The notes: a model not told the origin generated them from the letters alone. DNA of 64,000 nucleotides from Gordionus sp. m RMFG-2023 (GCF_954871325.1 NC_088779.1:26956869-27020868), one strand, 5' to 3'. Counted from the stretch's first letter, positions 21,905 to 33,264 are shown. Made by a program: numbers and translations.

Positions 21905-22860
21905 ATATAAATTTACACATGTTTGGATGGTGACTTGTTAGGAGGAAACTGAAGCATCTATGCTACCCTTCAACCGCGTTGTTGGTTTTCGCTTCCCCGT
22001 TCAGTGTTGATTGGTAACAATTCCAGAGTTTAATATTAAACAAAGCAGGTAGTCTGCCTCTTCCAAACGTTTTACCAATGTAAGCTTTTTCAAAAGTTTT
22101 AATTAGAGACTAAAGTAACAATTGATTATTAGAATAAAATTCGGAGTTTATTAGTAATTCAAATGTTTCAACTAAATTTAAGGGTGGCACTAATGACAAG
22201 CAAACCATCATTTTAAGTTGTTTATTTAATTCCACATGTGTTTTATATTTCTGCGATATTTCTGGATATAAAACCAATGTTCGCATGAAGCTAAGAAGTC
22301 CAAATTTTTTCTTGTTCCAAATATGATAACACGGTCGGGAACCTAGCACACATGATAAATAAATAAGCAATTATAATAAAGTGTTTCTTATCGGGCAGCT
22401 TATCGCAATAAAAATGAAGGATTTAGTTATATTTGTTCAAAAAATTTAAAGAAAATCTTACCGGACCATCATCTTGAAGTATGAAATCCTCATACTTAAC
22501 TGTAATTGAATATTCATGCGAAATTACCAACTTAATAAGGCTGCTAGTATTCGGAGGTGCAAAACTGTTTGAACTCCGCGTTCGGTGAATTATACGTTTC
22601 ATAAATTTCGGTGATGGTAGTGCCATTGATATGGAATCACTTAATTGAGATACGTGTTTCGCCACAATAAAGTTTGGAGTTTCCATAGTATTATTCAAAG
22701 ATTCATTCTTAATTGAATTGATTATTTTCTTGGTTTCCATTTCGATTGGATTTTTTGGATGATTGTGTATATCTTTATTATCTTTTATCTTACCATATTT
22801 TTGTAAGTCGTACGGGACAATTAAATATATCTTGATTAAGGCATCTATAATAATTGGGAT
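21905..22860 (-). pseudogene. Mutator-like (MULE) transposase remnant with FLYWCH-type start
   Basis: Three pieces lie in the right order on the minus strand. First, 22860-22423 has a decayed FLYWCH-like finger (cysteines around RCLNQDIFNCPVR, then HNHP), then a linker with VKYEDFILQDDGP. Second, 22370-22110 has FGLLSFMRTLVLYPE followed by LSLVPPLNLVETFELL. Third, 22090-21905 has KTFGRGRLPALF, NIKLWNCYQSTLNGEAKTNN and AVEG, the conserved C-terminal part of animal MULE transposases. The central catalytic DDE region is missing, and a stop lies between the second and third pieces. It is a dead, internally deleted copy. Confidence 0.75.
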
Positions 22861-22865
22861 GACTA

Positions 22866-23506
22866 AACTGCAAATGCTAAGGTAAACTGCAAATACCTAA
22901 GTAAAATGCAAATGCTTAGGCAAAATTTTTTGATATATATTCTATTAATTGGAGAAAGATTCATTTCTTATGATATGTATAACTTATAAAAATTTTATTA
23001 TTAGATATATTCAATAAAAAATGAATAGATATAATAGTTGTATTTCCTTTTATCTCATAATAAATAGTTTAAATCCTTTAATTTAAATAAATTAAAAATA
23101 ATTATAATTACATTTTAAATTTCATTAATATGGAATCCGCAAGCGTATTATTATTTTAAGAAAAAAATTTAAAAATTTTCTTTGTTTTAATATATTTTAA
23201 AATCATATTATATTATTATTTAAAAAGGTATTTGACTAAACTACAAATGCTTAGGTAAAACATCCAATAATAATACGCCAACTTGCGGGTATAATATTAA
23301 TGAAATTTAAAATGTAATTATAATTATATTTAATTTAATTATACTAAAGGATCATTTATTATTGAATATATAAGAATATAATTTTTTATAAGTTATTTAT
23401 AGAATAAGAAAATGAACCTCGCTCCAATTAAAAGAGAATATAACAAAAAATTTTACCTATTTTTACCTAAGTATTTGCAGTTTACCTTAGCATTTGTAGT
23501 TTCAAA
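22866..23506. mobile_element. Foldback MITE with long inverted arms
   Basis: The left arm from AAACTGCAAATGCTAAGG (about 22866) is the inverse of the right arm ending CCTTAGCATTTGTAGTTT (about 23506). Inner stretches also pair, including ATTTTAAATTTCATTAATAT around 23110. The words GCAAATGCTTAGGTAAA recur near both ends and once in the middle (about 23245). There is no coding capacity. It lies at the start of the MULE remnant. The target duplication is not clear. Confidence 0.75.
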
Positions 23507-24084
23507 CCGATATAAATTTGAATCTGAGACTACTTTATCCAAGCGGAACAAATAATTTTTAAAGGTTAAGATTTCCTTATTTTTGCTTGATAACATATTT
23601 TATAAGAAACCGAAATAAAGAGGAAAGAATGGCGAAAATATTTATAATATATAACCAAAGGAATGGCACCAGCCAGACGAGAAAATTCTTTTTTTAAATT
23701 TCCGCAATATACTCTTTTTTTTAATAGTTATAATTTAATCAAATATGTCATTAATTATTTGTTAATTTTTAGTGTAGCTATTTTTTTTATTATATTTTAA
23801 AATTATTTAAGATTCAATAAGAAATTATATTTAAATTAATTGAAATTAATGCCAGGATATTATACTAAAATTTTTATCATGCCCCCCCCCCTCCAAATAA
23901 ACAGAAAAGATAAAAAGATATCTATAAAAATCGTAAAATATTAATAAATATTTTAAATTGGGGAAATCCCTTATTTCACTTAGATGTAATTTATTTTTGA
24001 ATTGCCATTCAAAATTGATATTCTAAACAGTAATGTTTTAGACTTTATTCATCTACACTGTTTAAGAATAGTGACTGCCAAAAC

Positions 24085-24701
24085 CACGGTTGTGCATTTG
24101 ACCGGTCAAATATGGTTAAAATCAAATAAATATTTTTTTATATTGAATATCATCATTTTCTTTAATATTTTTTAATCAATTTTCTTTTTGTCTAAATCTT
24201 CAATCGATTTCTGTTTTAATAAAATTATTGACACAAATCGACCAATTTCTTTCTGAAGAAAAAGTAGATATAGGAATTGTTAGTAATGCCACTTCTCATG
24301 GCCATGGTGGTCAAAGCTATCACTGCTTTAGATTGAAATCTGATTGCTTCTTATGGAAGTTACTGCTTTCGCCATGATTTTCTATTAAACAAGCCGCTTT
24401 TATTTCTGAAATTTATGATATAACTTGAAATATTTTGATCATCACCTTGTGTGCCTAATTCTTTTATTACATACTTCATTAAATTCACTATGATTAAAAT
24501 GTTCTCCTTAATCTTAGGGAACTCAATAAATAGCAGCCTTGTGATCACATGTATTTATACGTTTTTTCTTTTTCAAACATATTTTTATATCCAGATCTTA
24601 TAGAATATTTGACCATTTGACCAGGTCAAATATTCCCCCGTTCAATTGACCCGCCAAAATCTAGTCATTTGACTGGTCAATTGACTGACTTGCTAACCCT
24701 G
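24085..24701. mobile_element. hAT-type MITE with TTTGACC/GGTCAAA subterminal repeats
   Basis: The ends are CACGGTTGTGCATTTGACC on the left and GACTTGCTAACCCTG on the right. The flanking 8 bases are GCCAAAAC and GCCAAAAT (seven of eight agree), the hAT signature. Palindromic TTTGACCGGTCAAAT near the left end, and repeated GGTCAAAT and GGTCAATTGAC near the right, are subterminal repeats. A 62-residue minus-strand frame (24360-24548) inside may be a transposase scrap but is not recognised. Confidence 0.7.
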
Positions 24702-25093
24702 GCCAAAATTGATTGATAAATTTATAAATATTAAGTCATCAGACAATAAATAGGAATGCTACCCAGATATCAATTTCGCCAGTAAAAATCAAGATTTAAC
24801 TAACAAACTCAATGATTAATATATTGATAAAGCTGAGTTCCTTGTGCGCGATTATTATAAAATAATAACTTCGAAGAAAAGGATAGGATAGCGAAAAAAG
24901 TGTATTTCAATGACAAATTTCATAAACCAGATCTAAGTTTATTAATCATTATTTAAATTTTTTAAGGTTAAAAGAAAATTACAAACTATGTGAATTAAAA
25001 AAATATTATTCAAATAATATAATCATTAAAAAATGAATCAAAATAAATTAGTCATTATTAGCTATTATCACGATATTTAATTCTCTATAATAT

Positions 25094-25268
25094 CTTCGCG
25101 ATATATGTTTCGCGAAATAATTGTCGCTACATTGTCTTCGCGATTTGCGTTTCGCGATAATAACTTCGCTATAAAATTTTCGCGATTTTTGATTCGCGAT
25201 TAAAGTTTCGCGGTAATGTATTCAAAGGTTTCACGATAAAGGTTTCGCTATAAGATTTTCGCGATTGT
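25094..25268. repeat. Cluster of TTCGCGA / TCGCGAT motifs
   Basis: About 175 bases hold roughly a dozen TTCGC-type words, most as TTCGCGAT or TTTCGCGA, at irregular spacing of about 15-20 bases, separated by AT-rich filler. CG dinucleotides are rare in the rest of the window. It resembles the subterminal repeat block of a DNA transposon, but no matching terminus was found. Confidence 0.7.
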
Positions 25269-25451
25269 TTTGCTAAATTGACATGGAACCAAAAAAAGTC
25301 AAGATTTTTGGTAATAAATTTTTTAAATAAGATTTTGATTGAATACCCAATATTTATAATTATAATAATCTTATGAATTATTTATATTTTATTTATTATT
25401 TAATATTGTTTATAAAAATTTGATTTTTATTAGAAAAAAATATTTTTTCCC

Positions 25452-26245
25452 CGGGGATCCAAACCGAACCGTTAAACCGCTAAAAACCAGTATTTTTTAT
25501 GCAACCTAACCGAACCTAAACCGTTAAAAAAATTCTAGCTGTACCTAAACCGAACCGCTAAAATGCTTCTGAACCTGTAAGCCTCATGATTTTATTCTTA
25601 TAAAATAATATGTAGGTTATTATAAGTATAAAAAATTTCAATTATTTTCGAATTATTTTTAAATTAGCATCAATCACATTTGATTGATAAGTGTCGATCA
25701 TAATTTTTATAAACTTTAGTATATTGCCATTTTACAACATTTTTTAAATACTTTGAGCTTATAATTATAATGCTTACAGAAAAATTAAATCTAAAATATT
25801 AAAAATGACACATCAAATCTGATATCATTGGCAGTGTCGGCTCAAGTTAGTGTGGAAAAATGTTTTTCAATTATTAAATTTATACTATCTCCTTTATAGA
25901 TGTAATTTGAGTGAGACGAATTTTGAAAATGTATTAATTGTCTGGCTTAATAAAAAAAATTTAAGTAAAAAAAATTCATTTTAAAATTAATTATTGATTT
26001 TTATATTTATAAATTAAATATTATTTTATAATGTACTACAATTAATAAAAATGAAGGTTTTATACGTGTTTTTTAAATTTGATAAAATATAAAAAATATT
26101 TTCCCTCCACATAATTCGAATGTTGGTTTGAATACAAGAGTGTTCAAACCGGTATTTAGAGGTTCAAACTGAACCGATATTTTAATTTTTTACGAACCGA
26201 ACCCGAACCGAACCAAACCGTTATTCGTTTCGGTTTAGATCCCTG
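25452..26245 (+). mobile_element. hAT relic with AACCGAACC subterminal repeats
   Basis: The left end GGGGATCCAAACCGAACC mirrors the right end CGGTTTAGATCCCTG. Both ends carry many AACCGAACC or GGTTCGG words. Flanks read TTTTCCCC and TTTTCCCT, a probable 8-bp duplication. Near 25840-25960 the plus strand encodes a decayed hAT C-terminal dimerisation segment (SAQVSVEKCFSIIKFILS). The same type of end (CAGGGATCCAAACC) occurs inside all copies of unit U. Confidence 0.75.
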
Positions 26246-26324
26246 TTTTCCCTAATATTTTATTTACTTTTTATTGTGTACATTTAAATAATTTATATAC
26301 ATTTTTTTATATAATTTAAAAGAA

Positions 26325-26340
26325 GGGTGGGGTGGGAGGG
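26325..26340 (+). other. G-quadruplex motif 1
   Basis: GGGTGGGGTGGGAGGG has four runs of three or more G with one-base loops, a canonical G4 sequence. Confidence 0.8.
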
Positions 26341-26440
26341 TAAGATATCATTTTGAATTTTTATTGTATACGAAATACGTTTCAAAAATAATTTATGTAA
26401 ATGTTTTTAGTTTCATTTTTATATAATGTATAAGTTAGTA

Positions 26441-26460
26441 GGGGAGGGAAGGGGGATGGG
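26441..26460 (+). other. G-quadruplex motif 2
   Basis: GGGGAGGGAAGGGGGATGGG is a second canonical G4. It lies about 116 bases after the first in a degenerate tandem duplicate that also repeats the ATTTATRTA and TATATAAT words. Confidence 0.8.
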
Positions 26461-26499
26461 AGAGATATTATATAGAATTGTGAAGTATTTTCTAAGTAG

Positions 26500-27480
26500 G
26501 CAATATTTTTCAGACTAAAATATTGAGTTAGCTATTAATCAGTGCGAATAGCACCATCTAGCATCATTAGAATCAAATTATCGCAAACCTTTCTAAATTT
26601 TGATACATTTGTAAATAAATATATTTTTGGCTTTATGTTCCTTTATCTTTTACTCAAAAATTATTTATAAATATATCAAGTTTAAATGACCTGATTTGCC
26701 AACTTTTATTTTGTCTTTTTCTCTTTTAATTATAAAAATATATATAAAAATTTAAAATGGACACATTATCTTATTATTTATTGTCCAGCGTTTATTTTAT
26801 AACTAATTTAATTTTATGTTTCTAATCTATCTTTTCTCTTTTTAATCAAGATACTTTATAAATTCCAATTATAAATTACCATATCATCTTATTTATTTTC
26901 CAATGTTTTTTTGAAGACTTTACATCAATTTTTTCTCCTTTATGCTCTACGTTCTTTCTTTTTAATTTTATTATTTTTAACCTTTACTTTTCTCTATAAT
27001 TTCTCTTTCGTTATGTCTTTTTTTAACAAAAATAAAAGAATATTTTTTAGAAGGAATTACTAATTACAAGTCCTCGAAAAAAATGTATTTAACACTAATT
27101 ACTTTAAATTTCTAAAATTAGTATATGAATATTGATTATAAGAAATTATATACTGAATAATAGATAACACTATCGATAAATTTACTTTACCCAATATCTA
27201 TATTTAATATTTTATACCTTTCTTCTCTCCTTAGTTTAATTTAGTTATTTTTAACTTTTCACCAAAATTATATTACAAATACTGGGCACAATAGTAATCA
27301 AATTTCAAATATAAAATTGTATATTTAATTACAAGTATGTATTCACACTTTAAATTTCAAGACAATTTTGCCAAAATATTTTTGCGTATTTTTTAAAATC
27401 GTTATAAAAATTTATGCGAATATTCATTTAAATTAATAGTAGATACAAAGTTTGGGGCCAAAAGGTATTGATTACTATAT
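26500..27480. other. AT-rich, no gene recognised
   Basis: No coding homology, RNA gene or element end was seen in this stretch. Confidence 0.5.
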
Positions 27481-27488
27481 ACTAGTAT

Positions 27489-27684
27489 TGTTAAAAAGCC
27501 CAATTTTTAAAAACGGTCTCCCATCAGAATGTTAAATTAACATTATATGAGCTTGGAGACTTTGTGTCAAAGTTGACAGAAAGGTTTGGATTTCTATTTA
27601 CCAAATCTCGAATCTTACATAATATTATTTGGCTAAAATCTTCGGGCCATTTTTAAAAATTGATTAATATTGGGCTTTTTAACA
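27489..27684. mobile_element. Short MITE with TGTTAAAAAGCCCAA terminal repeats
   Basis: TGTTAAAAAGCCCAA at the left is the exact inverse of TTGGGCTTTTTAACA at the right, about 196 bases apart. Inner AATTTTTAAAAA words pair too. There is no coding capacity. Superfamily and target duplication are uncertain. Confidence 0.65.
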
Positions 27685-27959
27685 ACATTACTCTTATTAC
27701 ACACTGGAATACATTCCAGTTAAATCAAGTTTTTTAAATATAAAAATCCCTCTTAGATAAATGATTTTTAAAATTCAGTGCTTACGAATCCCACTATAGA
27801 TTCCATATCATAATATGACATATAAAAAAATATTATACATGTTTATCACGATATGAATATCCTTGGGGAAATTTGGGGAAATGAACAGGGCCATTGGCAT
27901 ATTTAAGGGGATTTTATCCGTGATCTTATTTTACTTTTTAACTTTGTTTTATTTTCTCC

Positions 27960-28131
27960 AAACTAATAAGGTGTTCAATTCATAATAAAAAAAAATCTAT
28001 CTAATTATGGGAAGGTTAATTTAAAAAACTCCTCTTGATATTCATTAAAATATTATTATTAATTTCATTACATATCACCTTCCTATTACGTGTAAATGAA
28101 AACTTAAGCAAAAATTCAGAAAATATTTTAT
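27960..28131 (+). repeat. Segmental duplicate A, left part
   Basis: Matches 32815-32965, including ATCACCTTCCTATTACGTGT and AAAATTCAGAAAATATTTTA. In copy A the LTR-3 element interrupts the match at 28131; the match resumes at 31661. Confidence 0.85.
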
Positions 28132-28351
28132 TGTTGATTGATCATATATTTAAATATTTTAAATAATTAATCTTAAATTTAAATAGTTAATCTTATATTA
28201 TTAATTTTTATGTTTGATAATTAACTATTTCAATTAGCATAGTCGACTTTGGTTATTTTTAATTTACTTATTATTCACTAAACGTGATTGTAAACATTTG
28301 TTATATTTTTCAATTAACTTTTATATATATATACTGATATATTTTTAGTTC

Positions 28352-29224
28352 TTTTTTTTTATAGGGTAAATTCTCTCTTTATTTCAATAGTTGCTGATAT
28401 AATATGTTATCAAAAGTTTATAGCAAATAATACGTTTTTTTATATGGTAAAATTAATAAAGGTAAAAAAAATATAAAAATATAATTTGCGAAAGAGGGTA
28501 AGGGATAAAAGAATGGAAACTAGAAAAGAGAAGGGAGAGAGAGAGCATAGACATAGGAGATTATTCAATGGAAGAGATGAAACTTAGGTAGTTAGAGCGA
28601 ATGATGGCGGTAGCAAGTCTTAGTCGTAAGAAAAGAAACTCTTTAGGCTGATCGGTTTTTTCCTGGATCCTTTTGCCTAATTCTTTAAAAAAACTTAGAG
28701 CTTTGCTACCGAAGGTGGTAAGAGTAGAGCAGGCGATAGGTATGAATAAGAAAGAGGGGTCTATGGTACTATATTTGATAGTTTTACGAGTTTCTGCTAG
28801 AGCAAGGGCATCGACGTGTGGTTGGATGGTGCATTTGGGTCAATGCAGGTGAAGTCCCAGACTAGTAGCTGGCCCCTTGACCAAGGAATCAAGGACATTC
28901 CATCAGGACGTTTTCCGTCGGATCTAAAAATGCCGGTCGGTTCAAGTCTTGATGGAATGCCTGCGGATTTGAGAGCACGCAATATGATGTCATTGCAATT
29001 GGTGTGCCGTGGAAAACGGCCTCGGCAAAAGCGGCAATGGAGGCAATGTCTGCCCTTGCGATCGACGCTGGTTTCGCAATGTTTGCATTGGTACGGTAGA
29101 ACAATTTCGCAATTGAGCCGTAATCCAATGGCAAATCTTAGCTCGTCAGCGGTCAGCAACAAGTCGAGGTTGTTGGAGGGTATAGTTTCCAGAAACTCGT
29201 AACCCGATCCTTGGTTTAATTGGT
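28352..29224 (-). mobile_element. 5'-truncated LINE 3' end inserted in an LTR
   Basis: It is oriented on the minus strand. The poly(A) tail appears as the T run at 28352-28360 on the plus strand, and the truncated 5' end is near 29224. It separates two parts of the 5' LTR of LTR-3 that are continuous in the 3' LTR. Base composition is clearly less AT-rich than the surroundings. Confidence 0.85.
28561..29224 (-). pseudogene. C-terminal part of a LINE ORF: zinc knuckle and nuclease-like end
   Basis: On the minus strand the frame from 29224 reads GSGYEFLETIPS, then LTADELRFAIGLRLN. A cysteine/histidine cluster follows (CKHC, then RKGRHCLHC), then ALKSAGIPSRLEPTG, SDGKRPDGMSLIPWSRG and LVWDFTCIDPNAPS. 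This order (zinc knuckle, then a KRPDG...WDxT segment like a PD-(D/E)xK nuclease) is the end of the RT-bearing ORF of restriction-like-endonuclease LINEs and is common in aquatic and arthropod genomes. The first frame stops at 28797. Conserved C-terminal sequence (PSFLFIPIACSTLTTFG, then ALSFFKELGKRI) continues in the next frame to a stop at 28561-28563, so one frameshift lies around 28800-28820. Only the last 220 or so residues remain. Confidence 0.8.
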
Positions 29225-29593
29225 GAAAGACTGAATAATAATAAAATATTTTAAAAAATAATTAATTTAAATAGCTTACTTCATGATGCCCCGGCACGTT
29301 TTTGTTAAAAAAAAAGAAGATAAAATGTATAAAATTTGCCTTAAAATTAAAAAAAAAAGTAAAAAAGAAGAAAATTAATTAAAGCATAAGATTTTTTTTT
29401 TGATTTGCTTTGACGATATAAAATTTAAAGATATAGAATTATTTAATTCCGTTTGACGATGAACATAATTTTTTTTTCCGATAGGAAATTCATAACTTAA
29501 AACATATGGTATTTTCTTAAAATAAATTTTTTATTATGGACAATAAACTTAATGCTAATTATGGACAATGCCCCGGTTCTGGGTGGTGGACTA

Positions 29594-29950
29594 CAATGAG
29601 ATGACTACCTATGGAGATGACTACCCAATCTTTTGATGAATCTATTGAAATGACTACCTATTGAGATGACTACCTATGGAGATGACTACCTAATCTTTTG
29701 ATGAATCTATTGAAATGACTACCTATTGAGATGACTATCTGTGGAGATGACTATCTAATCTTTTGATGAATCTATTGAGACTACCTATTGAGATGACTAC
29801 CTATGGAGATGACTACCTAATCTTTTGATGTATCTATTGAGATGACTACCTAATCTATTGATCAATCTATTGAGATGACTACCTATTGAACCTAATCTAT
29901 TGATGTGACTGCCTATTTATTCAGATGACAATCTATTGAGATGACCAAGA
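29594..29950 (+). repeat. Minisatellite with GATGACTACCTATTGA units
   Basis: Repeated blocks of GAGATGACTACCTAT(T/G)GA combine with AATCTTTTGATGAATCTATT into a higher-order unit of about 65-70 bases, present about four to five times and then decaying. It lies in the interior of LTR-3. Confidence 0.9.
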
Positions 29951-31377
29951 ATCATACCTTAGTACGTTCTTTCATGCAAAAAGCTTCTTTCTTCATGGTG
30001 TCCTGGCTCTGGATGTTGGATTGGAATATGATTACCAGCACCTAACCTAAGGTGACAACCTAGAAAGAACCAATATGGAAGTTGGACGTTAGGTTATGAA
30101 TTCTATATTTGAGACCAATGATGATTACTTATTATTCAAATCCACGTAAGAAGAAAGTTATTATAAATTAAAATTTTATGCCGAGATAAAGGCATGTTGT
30201 AAATTTACTTATTAAAATAACTTAAATGTAAATCAATATTGGACATATTTGAACACACAAAAAGCCTTAAAAAAATTATTTACTTAATAAAGATGAATTT
30301 TTAGATATAATTAAAAATAAACCATTAAAAATCCTAAACAAGAAGATAAAACTTTAATTTTAAATATATTAAAATGTAATTAAAACATGAATTAAAAGGT
30401 TGAAATCACATGTTTGATTTAAATAACCTTTATAAGTAATACTTAATATGATAAAAATGTTTTTGAAATAAAGCTTTTGAAGACAAATTATGTAACATCT
30501 TTATTTTAGATAAGTATTTAAAAGATGTGATGAGATCATTTTCTAAAAATTATCTTATGAAGTATTTTTTTTTTTAAAAAAAAGCACTTATTGAATTAAA
30601 ACTAGAGTGTGAAATTAAAATTTTTTTTTTAAAAGAGAGGGAAATGTGAATAGTATTTTATTTGCATATCTTAACCTCAGGATTAAAAATATTAATTTAT
30701 AAATATAAATAAATTTAACACTAAAACGCGAAAGACTAAAACGCGAAAAAATAAATTGGAGACTAAAACGCAAAATTTTCAAAAAACGCGAAATATTATA
30801 TAATAATTTTTTTTTGATTTATCATTCTTATGGAATTCCACATATTTATATAATTCATTCTTACGGAATTCTATATATTTATCATTCCTTATTCTGGATT
30901 AAAATTTTATTCCTTATTTCATAAATTATCATTCCTCATTACATATTTTATTATTCCAAAATTCAAAATTTTATTCGTGCATATTATTCATATATTTGAT
31001 TTGATCAACTATTCCAAATTACATATTCCGATTTATTCCAAATTCCAATATTCGACTGGATTAATTATGAAACATGATAATAACAATTTTGAGAAATGTG
31101 AACAACATACGATAAGGATATCAAGCCAACGATAACGTTCAACGATTTTATCAAACCTACGCGATTGATTCAAGCCTATAACAAACGTACAAACTCACGC
31201 AACTCTAATAAACGATTTTATCAAACCTACGTGATAGAATCAAGCATATGAGAACATTTGAGACTTATGCGCTAACAAAGAAGAAACCGAGTACAATCGA
31301 AACGGGAAAAATTTCTAGGACAACAAGCTCTCGATGACTGCTGAGAAGAAGCTTCGTTCTTTGTAGAAGAGGGGGAA

Positions 31378-31660
31378 TGTTGATTGATCATATATTTAAA
31401 TATTTTAAATAATTAATTTTAAATTTAAATAGTTAATCTTATATTATTAATTGTTATGTTTGATATAATTTAACTATTTCAATTACCATAGTCGACTTTG
31501 GTTATTTTTAATTTACTTATTATTCACTAAACGTGATTGTAAACATTTGTTATATTTTTCAATTAACTTTTATATATATATACTGATATATTTTTAGTTC
31601 TTTTAGATAGAATAATAATAAAATATTTTAAAAAATAATTAATTTGAATAGCTTACTTCA
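31378..31660 (+). repeat. 3' LTR of LTR-3
   Basis: 283 bases, TGTTGATTG start and ACTTCA end, followed by the target duplication TTTAT. Confidence 0.9.
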
Positions 31661-31985
31661 TTTATTATATTATATGATTTTATTTTTATTTAATATGCTA
31701 AACGTTCTTATAGTTTTTATTTTAAAACTCAACAAATATGTTTATTACAATAAAAATAAATTATATATTATAAGAATTTAATTTTACGTAGAAAAAAAGG
31801 AAATAAAAAGTAAATGTATGATAAAATTCAAATAATACATCATAATATCAAAATATATTTTAAAAATTAATAGAATCTTTATTAAATGATAAAGTTATCA
31901 GTAAATTTGTAGTTTTTAGTTTTTTTTTTCATTTTTAAAAATAATTATATATAATTTTAAATTCATTATAAAATGTTAATTATAA
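31661..31985 (+). repeat. Segmental duplicate A, right part
   Basis: Matches about 32985-33262, including TTTTATTTTTATTTAATATG, GTTCTTATAGTTTTT and the approach to the purine microsatellite. Confidence 0.8.
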
Positions 31986-32237
31986 AAGAAAAAAAAAGAA
32001 AAGAGAAAAGAAAAGAAAAGAAAAGAAAAGAAAAGAAAAGAAAAGAAAAGAAAAGAAAAGAAAAGAAAAGAAAAGAAAAGAAAAGAAAAGAAAAGAAAAG
32101 AAAAGAAAAGAAAAGAAAAGAAAAGAAAAGAAAAGAAAAGAAAAGAAAAGAAAAGAAAAGAAAAGAAAAGAAAAGAAAAGAAAAGAAAAGAAAAGAAAAG
32201 AAAAAGGAAAGAAAAGAAAAGAAAAGAAAAGAAAAGG
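31986..32237 (+). repeat. (AAAAG)n pentanucleotide microsatellite
   Basis: About 250 bases of nearly pure AAAAG, roughly 45-50 units, with one interruption (AAAAAGGAAAG near 32200). Frames across it encode only Lys/Glu/Arg or Phe/Ser/Leu runs and are not genes. Confidence 0.98.
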
Positions 32238-32814
32238 AGAGGGATAGGAGCACATATTTGAATTTCAGCAAATATTAATAAGAGAATAAGCAAATTTCCG
32301 CAGGGAAATAACTTTCTTTTGCAAACCCCCCCCCCCAAACCTCCAGGCTACGAATATGTCTTTGATCTAGCAGGCCATATCAATTTTTTTGTATTTGTTA
32401 AAACAATTGATATTAAAAATAGGTCCCCTTATCTGTCAAATAAATTAAAAACGCCTTGCAGAATAATTTAAATCGAGCGGAATTGGAATTCTAATCTTAG
32501 GCATAAAGGGTCATAATGATATTTAAAGTTATATAATATATTATTTTATCATCTTGTTTATATTAATACAAAACGAGTTCTGCATAAGTAAATCCATATT
32601 TTGCTTAAACAAGTGGCCCAATATTTATTATTTATTTGTAGAATGGTCAAAACTCTATTATATATATTGTAAAATGTAAAACTATATTGAAAAAATATAT
32701 TAATTTATAAATTTAAATACGGGCCAAAGCGGACGGTCAAAATTTATTTTTCTGATCAGGTTTTCCGATAAATAAATATAAATTTTTGGAATCTAGCCGG
32801 TCAGGATAAATAAC

Positions 32815-33262
32815 AAGGTATTCAGTTCATAATAAAAAAATATTCTATCAAATTATATGGGAAGTTTAAACTCCTTGTGATATTTTATTAAAATATTATT
32901 ATTCACATATCACCTTCCTATTACGTGTAAATAAAAACTTAAGCAAAAATTCAGAAAATATTTTATTTTATTTTATTTTATTACATTATATTATAGATTT
33001 TATTTTTATTTAATATGCTAAAGGTTCTTATAGTTTTTTTTTTAAAACTCAATAAATATGTTTACTACAATAAAAATAAAATTATATATTGAAATAAAAG
33101 GGTAAAGTGTATGATATAATTCGTAAATAATATATCATAAAATATATTTTAAAAATTAATAAAATCTTTCAGTAAATTTGTTTAGCTTTTAGTTTTTTTT
33201 TCTTTTTAAAATAATTATATGTAATTTTAAATTGATTATAAAATGTTTTAATGATAAAAGAG
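32815..33262 (+). repeat. Segmental duplicate B (empty site of LTR-3)
   Basis: Colinear with 27960-28131 plus 31661-31985 but without the LTR element. Where copy A has the insertion, copy B reads straight through AATATTTTATTTTATTTTA. It is followed, as in copy A, by a purine pentanucleotide array. Confidence 0.85.
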
Positions 33263-33264
33263 AA

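Larger units (their letters stand above)
28132..31660 (+). mobile_element. Non-autonomous LTR retrotransposon fossil (LTR-3) with nested LINE
   Basis: The 3' LTR (31378-31660, 283 bases) starts TGTTGATTGATC and ends GCTTACTTCA. The 5' LTR is the same sequence split by a LINE: 28132 to about 28351, then about 29225-29283. Both outer sides carry TTTAT, a 5-bp target duplication. A polypurine tract GAAGAGGGGGAA precedes the 3' LTR. The 2.1-kb interior (29284-31377) holds minisatellite-like DNA and no recognisable gag or pol, so the element is non-autonomous. The LTRs differ at only about seven places. A paralogous empty site exists near 32965. Confidence 0.85.

Noticed and set aside
25094-25268. 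CRISPR-like repeat cluster
   Set aside because: Words are short and spacing irregular, the host is a eukaryote and no cas genes are present.
28816-29202. 128-residue plus-strand frame
   Set aside because: It is antisense to the LINE coding tail, whose conserved motifs read on the minus strand.
29594-29950. CRISPR-like or coding repeat
   Set aside because: A continuous minisatellite with no unique spacers, inside an LTR element.
31966-32338. Several ~100-residue frames on both strands
   Set aside because: They are translations of the (AAAAG)n microsatellite.
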